64,000 nucleotides of DNA, from NCBI GenBank assembly GCA_020641055.1, contig CP067345.1, positions 2,969,317 to 3,033,316 on the forward strand, given 5' to 3'. Positions 1 to 7,334 of the stretch are shown one piece after another; the first letter of the stretch is position 1, and each line of letters begins with the position of its first letter. A model generated the notes under the pieces. The model did not search any database. It worked only from the letters and a program-made list of their open reading frames with translations, and was not told the origin of the DNA. The position numbers and the translations under genes were made by a program. This DNA comes from Clostridioides sp. ES-S-0010-02 (GTDB taxonomy: Bacteria > Bacillota > Clostridia > Peptostreptococcales > Peptostreptococcaceae).

Positions 1-1586
1 GAATGATTTAAAGCTACTACATAATTACTTTCTACACAAAAATCTTTTACATTCTCTATTTCTATTTTTGTAAATATACTTCTATTAATACTATCTTTTA
101 ATCCCAATATACCTGAACTATTATATCCACAAGAATATAATGTTCCATTATTCTTAAGTACAAAAGTTGAGTTTCCATTTCCCTTTACATCTAAGACATT
201 ATCTATATCCACCTTAGTCATAACTGACCTGTTAGCAGTATCTCCCAATCCTAACTGTCCATGATTATTTAGACCACATGAATATAATGTCCCATCATTC
301 ATAACTATAAACATATTGTTATTCGTTAACTCTATCTTCTTATAATCTTGAAAATTATCACTTAACTTTACATTTAGAAATTCACTATTATCTTTAGTAA
401 CATACAAATAATCATCATTAACCAATAATCCTGAATAATTATCTAAATTTGAAGATTGTACCTTTGAAAACTCATATAGAAAAGTTGTATGAAAAAATGA
501 ACCAAGTTGACCTGATAAATTACATCCAGACACAAATATTTCCTTTGAACCATTTATTAAAAAGTTAAATTGAGAACCACACTTAATATCTTTTATATTT
601 TCTACGTTAACCTTAACAAAAGTATTTCTTGATGCTACATCCTTGTCAGCATTGGCTAATTGACCATAAGTGTTTTGTCCTGTACTAAACAGTGTATTGT
701 CATACTTTAATATCATAGTATGATTATTTCCACAAAAAGCAGATTTAACATTATTTATATTAGAAAGAGTAAATACAATTGAATTATTATTATTTCCTGT
801 ACCAAGCTGACCAACACCATTATATCCTGTAGTATACATAGTTCCATCATTCTTAATAAGGATTGTATGACTACTACCACATGCCATCTGCTTTACATTA
901 TCCATACCTTCTATTTTATTAAATACACTTTTATTCAAAGTACTATTAATTCCCAACTGCCCACTTGAATTTAACCCACAAGCATGTGCTGTTCCATCCA
1001 TTTTTATAATGAATACAGATTGATTATAAGTTACTACATCCTTTACACTATCTACATTTACTTTAGTAAAAGTAGCCCTATTGTTAGTATCACCTAATCC
1101 AAGTTGACCACTTGAATTTAACCCTGCTGAATATAGAGTTCCATCATTTTTAAGTACAAAAGTAAAGTCATAACCACATACAACAGATTTTACATCATCT
1201 ATTGGTAACTTAGTAAATTCGTAATACACTGTAGACTCGATTACTCCTAATTGACCTACATTACTTGTTCCTGCTCCATATGCAAATCCATCTTTAGTTA
1301 CTGCTACACTATGCTTTGAACCACAAGATACATATTTTACATTATCAATTTTTACTTTACTAAACATCCTTCTCTCTGATGAATCTTTTCCAAGTCCTAA
1401 TTGAAAACCTGTATTATCACCACAAGCATATAAATTCCCATCTGATTTTAAACCAAAGGTACTATTACTTATACCAGTAAAAAATTCTACGAAATCATAA
1501 TCGTTATATCTTTTATCAAAATCATCAACCAATATGTTCTTATCGTTAAAATAAGCACCACGTTGTAAAAGTTTATTTTGCTTCAT
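1..1586 (-). CDS. RCC1-repeat tail fibre / receptor-binding protein, 3' end outside window
   Basis: The reading frame is open from an ATG at 1586 to the window edge (528 codons visible), so the C-terminus is missing. An SD-like AAGGGGG lies about ten bases upstream of the ATG. The translation shows nine copies of an N-x-x-G-x-L-(G/A) motif, such as NSSGQLGLG and NGVGQLGTG. Each copy is followed by a C-G-x-x-x-(S/T)-x-x-(L/V) segment, and the spacing is about 50 residues. This is the RCC1 beta-propeller repeat. The gene is the last of the tail module visible here, directly after the collar-fibre gene. From position I infer that it is the fibre that recognises the target cell surface; in diffocins the large protein at this place sets killing specificity. 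Confidence 0.8.
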   Translation of the reverse strand, partial: MKQNKLLQRGAYFNDKNILVDDFDKRYNDYDFVEFFTGISNSTFGLKSDGNLYACGDNTGFQLGLGKDSSERRMFSKVKIDNVKYVSCGSKHSVAVTKDGFAYGAGTSNVGQLGVIESTVYYEFTKLPIDDVKSVVCGYDFTFVLKNDGTLYSAGLNSSGQLGLGDTNNRATFTKVNVDSVKDVVTYNQSVFIIKMDGTAHACGLNSSGQLGINSTLNKSVFNKIEGMDNVKQMACGSSHTILIKNDGTMYTTGYNGVGQLGTGNNNNSIVFTLSNINNVKSAFCGNNHTMILKYDNTLFSTGQNTYGQLANADKDVASRNTFVKVNVENIKDIKCGSQFNFLINGSKEIFVSGCNLSGQLGSFFHTTFLYEFSKVQSSNLDNYSGLLVNDDYLYVTKDNSEFLNVKLSDNFQDYKKIELTNNNMFIVMNDGTLYSCGLNNHGQLGLGDTANRSVMTKVDIDNVLDVKGNGNSTFVLKNNGTLYSCGYNSSGILGLKDSINRSIFTKIEIENVKDFCVESNYVVALNH

Positions 1587-1607
1587 TATCAGAACTACCC
1601 CCTTTAT

Positions 1608-2591
1608 TTATCTTATTTCATATGAATACTTATTTAGAGTTATATCTTTTTGTTCTTTTAAATAAGTATTACTAGATTTTGTCTCAACAAAATTATTATC
1701 CATATCATGTATATATCTAACTCTATTTGCACTAAATGGTAATACCACATCTCTAAAAACCACATTACCAACTTCGCCTGTTATACACTTTCTATTTAAA
1801 TCTAATTTTAGTCCTTCTATAGCTACTATGTTGTTTCCATTTGCTAATGTATCATACCAGTAACCTGCCTCATCTACAGTTACTTCTGACTCTAATTCTA
1901 AGTATATTAATATATCTAATACTTTTTCAGATAATTTGTTATAGCTATTTTTTAAAACTGATATATCAGTTTGTATCTGAGCACTTATAACATCGTCAAA
2001 AGATATATTTTCTATTTTTTTAACTACTTCATTTATAGCTCCTGATAAATCTTTAGAATCTGTAGATAAAATTTCTTCTCCAATTTTTACTTTTATTTCT
2101 TTTATATTCTTATCAAACTTATCGTCTAAATCTTGAATATCCTTTTGAGTCACAAAAACCAACGTTGGGTCCACTTCCAATGTCACATTTGAAGTATTAG
2201 ACAATTGTAAAATCATCTTTACAACTAAATCTTTAATACTTCCATCTTCAGCACGTGGCTTATACGTCTCTGGATATTTCCCTATAGCTATTATATTGTT
2301 CTCATTATCCAAAACAGCAGCTTCTCTTATCATAAATCCACCAACTGTTCCTGGTAAAATAGTCTCTATAACTATCCAGTTAGGATTCTTCTCATCAATT
2401 CTTAGAGAATTTATATTCCCTTCCCAAACTACATTCTTTAAAGCAGTTTGTTCTTCTGTTGGCTCATAATATTCTCCATTACTATCTCCAACTTGAAACT
2501 TGGTTAATCCTACAAGTTCCCCTAGTGCAGTCGCATTTGCTATTTTTTCTCTACCAATTTTGGTTAATATTATATAAAATTTTTCTTCCAA
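1608..2591 (-). CDS. Tail-collar fibre N-terminal protein (P2 gpH-like, DUF3751)
   Basis: 327 residues. The first ~150 resemble the phage tail-collar fibre domain: a start like EEKFYIILTKIGREKIANA, then a central GGFMIREAAVLDNENNIIAIG segment typical of P2 gpH-type fibre attachment domains. Residues ~150-230 are polar and likely coiled-coil, and the rest is unassigned. The start is TTG at 2591, preceded by GGAGGTGG, whose bases are also the last codons of the gpI gene. It probably joins the RCC1 fibre gene (1-1586) to the baseplate, either as a separate linker or as a chaperone-like partner. The family call is from sequence features; the linker role is inference. Confidence 0.75.
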   Translation of the reverse strand: MEEKFYIILTKIGREKIANATALGELVGLTKFQVGDSNGEYYEPTEEQTALKNVVWEGNINSLRIDEKNPNWIVIETILPGTVGGFMIREAAVLDNENNIIAIGKYPETYKPRAEDGSIKDLVVKMILQLSNTSNVTLEVDPTLVFVTQKDIQDLDDKFDKNIKEIKVKIGEEILSTDSKDLSGAINEVVKKIENISFDDVISAQIQTDISVLKNSYNKLSEKVLDILIYLELESEVTVDEAGYWYDTLANGNNIVAIEGLKLDLNRKCITGEVGNVVFRDVVLPFSANRVRYIHDMDNNFVETKSSNTYLKEQKDITLNKYSYEIR

Positions 2592-3290
2592 CTATACCAC
2601 CTCCGATTTAGGATAAACTACTACTTTTTCTACACCTGTACTATTTGCAATAGCTATATTAATCTTACAATTACTTTCAATATATTTAATACTTAAAGGA
2701 TAAACCTTTATTTCTTCTCTACTTAGCATTCCAGCTCCACAATTTATAACGGCACTACATTTTATAATTGGTTCAAAATATGGGTGAACTTTTACTTCCT
2801 CACTACAGACCATACCTCCACCACAATAGACCATACTTTTATCCAGTATTATAGGCTCTAAATAGTGCAATAAGTGAGCAGGTTTTACTTTTTCAATCAT
2901 ATCACTACAATCTAAAAGAGTTTTATAGTCACAGTTATTTGCTATAAAGCTCAGTATGAACGTAAATTCATCACTATAAATTTTTATGTCTGTTTCTGAT
3001 TTTGTATAGGCTTCACATATACTTTTTATAACCTCAATAGTACTAGTTCCTCTACTTCTCATTTTAGCTTTTATATTACTACGTCTTGTATTAAAATCAA
3101 TGTCTTTTTGTTCGATGCAGAGTATATCTTCCCACACATCTAGACCCCACGTTGCAGTATCTACAAATAATTGGGCAAAAGTATCATCAATATCATATTT
3201 GAGAATATCTAACTCTGTATCATATGCATTTTGTATCTCTTCTACAATGTAATTTCTATCAAATGATGGCAGTTTATCAATTAGTTTCAT
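2592..3290 (-). CDS. Baseplate/tail protein gpI family (YmfQ, DUF2313, Mu gp48-like)
   Basis: 232 residues. The N-terminal half has the features of the Mu gp48/YmfQ family: an LPSFDRNY opening, a helical region, then a DINTRRSNIKAKMRSRGTST-like segment (FNTRRSNIKAKMRSRGT here). The C-terminal part holds two related blocks with CGGGMVCSEE and CGAGMLSREE, each followed by VHP or VYP, so there appears to be a short internal duplication. It overlaps the baseplate J gene by four bases and runs directly into the collar-fibre gene, as in P2-like and PBSX-like tail operons. In P2, gpI helps attach fibres to the baseplate. Confidence 0.8.
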   Translation of the reverse strand: MKLIDKLPSFDRNYIVEEIQNAYDTELDILKYDIDDTFAQLFVDTATWGLDVWEDILCIEQKDIDFNTRRSNIKAKMRSRGTSTIEVIKSICEAYTKSETDIKIYSDEFTFILSFIANNCDYKTLLDCSDMIEKVKPAHLLHYLEPIILDKSMVYCGGGMVCSEEVKVHPYFEPIIKCSAVINCGAGMLSREEIKVYPLSIKYIESNCKINIAIANSTGVEKVVVYPKSEVV

Positions 3291-4339
3291 TGATTTTCCA
3301 CCTCGCTAAAATCAACAGATGTTACACTTGGTATTTTGTCCTCAGTAATAGTTATATTATCTGTGCTTCCATTTATAAGTAAATTGCTTAAATCATGTAC
3401 ACCAATGGTGTTTATAAGTATTCCCATAACCTTTGTATAAATTATTTCTCCTCTAATCTCTCTAAAGTATGAATTTATACTTTCTAAGAAAGATTCTTTA
3501 ACACTATCTAAGGTGTATCCATCTTCTAATTTCATTACTGCACTTATATTTATTTCTATTGGTGCTGGTGTCACAACTGTTATAGTTGGTCCAATAGGTT
3601 TTTCTTCATCTAGATGTTGCTGACATCTTTGAATGGTTTCTGTATCAACAGCTTGATTGTTTTTCCCAAATATAAGGACTTTAATCGTACCTGCCCCATC
3701 CCACCTTGGATAAACTTTGACATTGTACACTCCATCTACTTCCAAAGCCCATTCTTCATAATGAGCTTTATTTCCACTTGTAGCTTGGTTTCTTTGTATC
3801 TTATAGAATCGTTCTTTTAACTCTTCATCTGTCTCTATATCTGTTCCACCTTCAAAACTTCTTGTATTAACAATCTTTGTGATACCAGATATATTGTCAA
3901 CTAACTTGAATTCACAATTTGTAGATAGATTATATTTCTTACCGACTTCTAGAGCTTGAACTGGACTATTGTCACCTTCTTCACTACCAATAGTTACATC
4001 TTTTATTACTACAAATAGTAAATCGCTATATGATATTACTGTTCCATTAGTTATTACAGTTCCTTTTTCTCCAATAAATTCAACTTCTCCATTTGACTCT
4101 GTTCCCAACTTTCTATATACACCAAATTCATTAACTCTCTTGTCAAGAAACTGATTATATGTATCTTGTATAAAAGCCATTTTATGTATTTTAGAAAGTT
4201 CTATATATATCTTTGCAAGTTCTAGATTATTTCCAGATACCATATTGTTTAGAAAAGAACCCTCACCTTTATAAATATCAAGCTTGATATTTTCAAGAGT
4301 TCTATTTTTTATTATTTCATATGTCTGGTCACTATACAT
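3287..4339 (-). CDS. Baseplate wedge protein J (XkdT/gpJ, Mu gp47-like)
   Basis: 350 residues, the usual length for the gpJ/XkdT family. Visible family features are a central RSFEGGTDIETDEELKERF segment, followed by a region around WALEVDGVYNVKVYPRWDGAG, and a C-terminal beta/alpha domain ending near TSVDFSEVE. Family knowledge places it in the baseplate wedge around the central hub of contractile tails. It overlaps the gp25-like gene by eight bases and the gpI gene by four, so the three are probably translationally coupled. Confidence 0.88.
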   Translation of the reverse strand: MYSDQTYEIIKNRTLENIKLDIYKGEGSFLNNMVSGNNLELAKIYIELSKIHKMAFIQDTYNQFLDKRVNEFGVYRKLGTESNGEVEFIGEKGTVITNGTVISYSDLLFVVIKDVTIGSEEGDNSPVQALEVGKKYNLSTNCEFKLVDNISGITKIVNTRSFEGGTDIETDEELKERFYKIQRNQATSGNKAHYEEWALEVDGVYNVKVYPRWDGAGTIKVLIFGKNNQAVDTETIQRCQQHLDEEKPIGPTITVVTPAPIEINISAVMKLEDGYTLDSVKESFLESINSYFREIRGEIIYTKVMGILINTIGVHDLSNLLINGSTDNITITEDKIPSVTSVDFSEVENQ

Positions 4340-4760
4340 TTATTTCCACCTCCCCATAGATAGTGGATACTTTTACATTTGCACTTAATATGTCTCTGTT
4401 AAAGTTAGCACTTTTTACATTTACTTCTAATATATATGGATTTATTAAAAGAGCTTCTTTTATAAACCTGCTCGCTTCACTTTCTGTAAGGCCTTTTGTA
4501 TATTTTTGCCCTATAAGTTCTGAAAGCTCTGTTCCATATTCTAAAGAGTATATCTCATGTTCATATCTATTTGTTTTTATGCACTTGTATATCCAAACTT
4601 TTAAAGCTTCTTTTTTTTCAATTATTTTAAAATCACCTTTTTCTAAAATAGGCTCATCTTTTTCAAAATCCCAAGCTACTTCACGAAAGATTGGCAATTC
4701 TTCTGTTTTAGGCAAAATATAATCTTCTGGGACACCTATAAAAGGAAATATCGCACTCAT
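4332..4760 (-). CDS. Baseplate protein, gp25/XkdS-like (DUF2634)
   Basis: 142 residues. Compatible with DUF2634/XkdS: a central WIYKCIKTNRYEHEIYSLEYG segment, then a run of short strands carrying ANVKVSTIYGEVEINV at the end. In contractile phages the gp25-type lysozyme-like protein seeds sheath assembly on the baseplate. The gene sits at the expected place between the DUF2577 protein and gpJ, with an eight-base overlap to gpJ and one base shared with the preceding gene. Confidence 0.82.
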   Translation of the reverse strand: MSAIFPFIGVPEDYILPKTEELPIFREVAWDFEKDEPILEKGDFKIIEKKEALKVWIYKCIKTNRYEHEIYSLEYGTELSELIGQKYTKGLTESEASRFIKEALLINPYILEVNVKSANFNRDILSANVKVSTIYGEVEINV

Positions 4761-5086
4761 TATAAGCTCACCAACTTACTTACAACAGCAAATTTCTCGC
4801 CTATTCTAAACATTATTACCATGTCTCCAGATTCAAAATTATCTATAAAAGGATTTTTTACTTCATGTTTATGTTCTTGATTTGTTTCTGTATCAAAGGA
4901 TTCTACCTGTCTATCAAGTATCCAACTATCTATTAAAATATCTTCTTTTTCTAATATGATGTTGTTTATCTCTATTTTTAAATTTGGTAGTTTACTTTTA
5001 ATTTTTCCAATAAAAAAAGAAGGTTGATTATGATACTTTCCTTCTTCTCTCATTATTCCTATAAATTCATTAATCGGATTTGCCAT
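4760..5086 (-). CDS. DUF2577 family baseplate protein (XkdR-like)
   Basis: 108 residues, matching the length and ending of DUF2577 proteins (SGDMVIMFRIGEKFAVVSKLV, a beta barrel similar to spike or hub OB folds). It contains a charged central segment with EHKHEVKNPF. It sits between the hydrolase-bearing hub protein and the gp25-like gene, as in PBSX-type clusters. The probable role is part of the baseplate hub or spike; this is inferred from position and fold type. Confidence 0.75.
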   Translation of the reverse strand: MANPINEFIGIMREEGKYHNQPSFFIGKIKSKLPNLKIEINNIILEKEDILIDSWILDRQVESFDTETNQEHKHEVKNPFIDNFESGDMVIMFRIGEKFAVVSKLVSL

Positions 5087-5100
5087 TATATCACCATCCT

Positions 5101-6846
5101 CTAAAAAATCCTTCTAGCTATGTTAAAGTCTTTTCTGCTATTAAAATTACTTACTCTAATTTTTTTACCTTTACCAGGTGCTTCTATAAATTCTCCATTT
5201 CCTATATATAATCCAACATGACTTACAGGATTATGGAAAAATACTAAATCTCCTGCTTGTAAATTTTTTTTCTCTACTTTCTTTCCTACTGTGGATTGTT
5301 GGCTTGAAGTTCTTGGCAAATTAATACTAACTTTCTTAAAGCAATAAACCATTAACCCAGAACAGTCAAAACTATTTGGTCCATTACCACCCCATTTATA
5401 AGGCTTACCTAGATGTTTTTTTGCTTCTGATATTACTGTTTTAGCTTTATCAGATACATTACCAGCGTAACCACCAATAATAATCTTTCCTTTTCTTCTT
5501 CCAAATTTACTAGCTTCTTCAACATTTCCAAATAAAATATCTATGTGGTATGTTCCATTCTTTTCTATAGTTATTGCAGATCCTACATCATTTACTTTAT
5601 ACACTCCGTCGCGTCCAGAAACTCCTGTAATTACCTGTATTTCATCTCCATAGTTCAGCAGAGGATGTTTATTTAAAAACTCTTTTGTGTAGTAAGTTTG
5701 TTCATATTTACCAACCATAGGAGCAGCACAAGTTTTTTTAGATGGGTCAAGTTTTTTCTCTCTACAGTCTGTATCTCCACCTTCTTCTTTTCTAGGGCAA
5801 TAAGCTGTAAATTCTGCTGTAAACTCCGTTCCTCCTGTATAACCTTCTCCTCCTAAATTACTTTCTTCTTTAGGTTCATCTTGACCTGCTGACTTTTCAT
5901 CCATAAGATTTTGAAAGTTTAGTTCAAGTTCAATTTGATACTCTCCATTTTGCCATGTATGTTTATCTGTATCTATATAAAATAACCCTACAAGCTTTGT
6001 ATAGGAATCCTTAACTTTTACCCCTCTGCCAGTTATACAACTTACATCTCCATAACCTCTGAGAGAACAGCTTTTTTCTATACCTTTAAACTCACTATCC
6101 ACATCTACATCTTGATTTTCTTGTTGCTGAATTACTTTTTGCATTATTACATTTACTTCTTTAAAAATTTCACTGTCTACTTTTTCACTAATCTTACTTC
6201 CATACTGGTCTACTACTATCACCTTATTTTTTACATTTTCCATACTTTCTGAAAAAGTAGTATTTATAATATTAAATCCCTCTTCAAACATAACACTTAG
6301 TGTAACAGTTCCTTTTTCAATAACATTAAACTTATCTAAATTGGCTTCTATCATATACTTTTTCTTAGTCTTCTTGCTTGCCTCTGTATATGCACTCATT
6401 ATAGTATCATATCCATTTACTCCTATAAACATCTTAGTATGCTTAACATTAGTCTTTGCTATTGTTCCAACTGCAAGCTTATTTTCAGCAAAGACTTGCT
6501 TTGCTATATCTTCAACTAACTTGTCTTTAAAGTTGTATGACACTTCACTTTGTGTAAGTAGAAATCCCATATCTTTAGATACAAAACTAATTTCATTACT
6601 ACTTGAATCTTTAGACCTATTAATTATCATTCCTCTAAAAAGCTCTTTCTCATCTACATAAAAACAAATCGTACTAGCTATTGGTATATCTATTTGTTGA
6701 AAATTCACATCAAAAGAGGATTGGATTATTGAAAACTCTAGAGTTCTTGATGGAGATTTATAATCACCTGACCAAGAAACTTTATCTACTATATCAGTTA
6801 TATCATATATACTTCCATTTTTTATGTGTACCCAAATTTTAATAAT
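5101..6846 (-). CDS. Baseplate hub protein (XkdQ-like) with 3D and NlpC/P60 peptidoglycan hydrolase domains; probable ATT start
   Basis: From the first conventional start (GTG at 6708) the protein has 535 residues. The N-terminal half is an XkdQ/YqbQ-type hub, residues 305-395 a 3D domain (conserved Asp, TAYCPR start), and 425-535 an NlpC/P60 domain with Cys449 in FDCSG and His497 in SHVGLYIG. The frame stays open upstream to 6853 and encodes 46 more residues that look native to the family (IKNGSIYDITDIVDKVSWSG, then a KSPSRTLEFS segment). AGGTGA at 6853-6858 sits six bases before an ATT codon at 6844-6846, so I extend the gene to that ATT, giving 581 residues. The enzyme domains should cut peptidoglycan as the tube penetrates. 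Confidence 0.85.
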   Translation of the reverse strand: MIKIWVHIKNGSIYDITDIVDKVSWSGDYKSPSRTLEFSIIQSSFDVNFQQIDIPIASTICFYVDEKELFRGMIINRSKDSSSNEISFVSKDMGFLLTQSEVSYNFKDKLVEDIAKQVFAENKLAVGTIAKTNVKHTKMFIGVNGYDTIMSAYTEASKKTKKKYMIEANLDKFNVIEKGTVTLSVMFEEGFNIINTTFSESMENVKNKVIVVDQYGSKISEKVDSEIFKEVNVIMQKVIQQQENQDVDVDSEFKGIEKSCSLRGYGDVSCITGRGVKVKDSYTKLVGLFYIDTDKHTWQNGEYQIELELNFQNLMDEKSAGQDEPKEESNLGGEGYTGGTEFTAEFTAYCPRKEEGGDTDCREKKLDPSKKTCAAPMVGKYEQTYYTKEFLNKHPLLNYGDEIQVITGVSGRDGVYKVNDVGSAITIEKNGTYHIDILFGNVEEASKFGRRKGKIIIGGYAGNVSDKAKTVISEAKKHLGKPYKWGGNGPNSFDCSGLMVYCFKKVSINLPRTSSQQSTVGKKVEKKNLQAGDLVFFHNPVSHVGLYIGNGEFIEAPGKGKKIRVSNFNSRKDFNIARRIF

Positions 6847-6911
6847 AAAAAATCACCTGCCTTTTCATTTAACTTTATCAGCAGTTGTTTACAACTTATT
6901 ATCCATAATAG

Positions 6912-7334
6912 TTATTTTTTTGGAGTTACCTTTGGTATTTTTATTCTTTTATACTCTTTTAAATCTAATGTAAAATACACATCTCGAGTCCCATCTCTTT
7001 CTTCATAGCTAAAACCCTCAATTATGACCTCCATATTTATATTTGTTTCTGTAATTGTAAATCTTAATATAAGCCCTTCATTCATCCATTTTTCAATCTT
7101 ATTTACACAATCATATGGTGATGGAAAACCTGTATAATCACAAAAAGTATAGTATTTATTTGGAAAAAAACTTGATATTGAAATACTTTTAAGAGCTATA
7201 CCTCCAAAAGTTGCTATTTCACCTATTTTGAGTATACTAGAAGAGTTTACAGCAGCTTTTCCATTAATACTAAAGGAAGATGGAAATACTGGAAATCTAA
7301 ATCTATCTTCTGCTTGTCTAAGCCACATTTCCAT
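6912..7334 (-). CDS. XkdP-like baseplate/tail hub adaptor without a LysM domain
   Basis: 140 residues. It opens with MEMWLRQAEDRFRFPVFPSS and continues with IGEIATFGG, typical of the N-terminal part of XkdP/YqbP-like phage proteins that link tube and hub. Family members are commonly above 200 residues because of a C-terminal LysM domain. This one stops after KIPKVTPKK, with only 57 bases before the next frame opens. It overlaps the tape-measure stop by one base. Assignment rests on the N-terminal pattern and gene order. Confidence 0.7.
   Translation of the reverse strand: MEMWLRQAEDRFRFPVFPSSFSINGKAAVNSSSILKIGEIATFGGIALKSISISSFFPNKYYTFCDYTGFPSPYDCVNKIEKWMNEGLILRFTITETNINMEVIIEGFSYEERDGTRDVYFTLDLKEYKRIKIPKVTPKK

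Noticed and set aside
4363-4722. 119-codon open frame on the plus strand
   Set aside because: It is a reverse-strand shadow of the gp25-like gene at 4332-4760; no SD, hydrophobic low-complexity translation.
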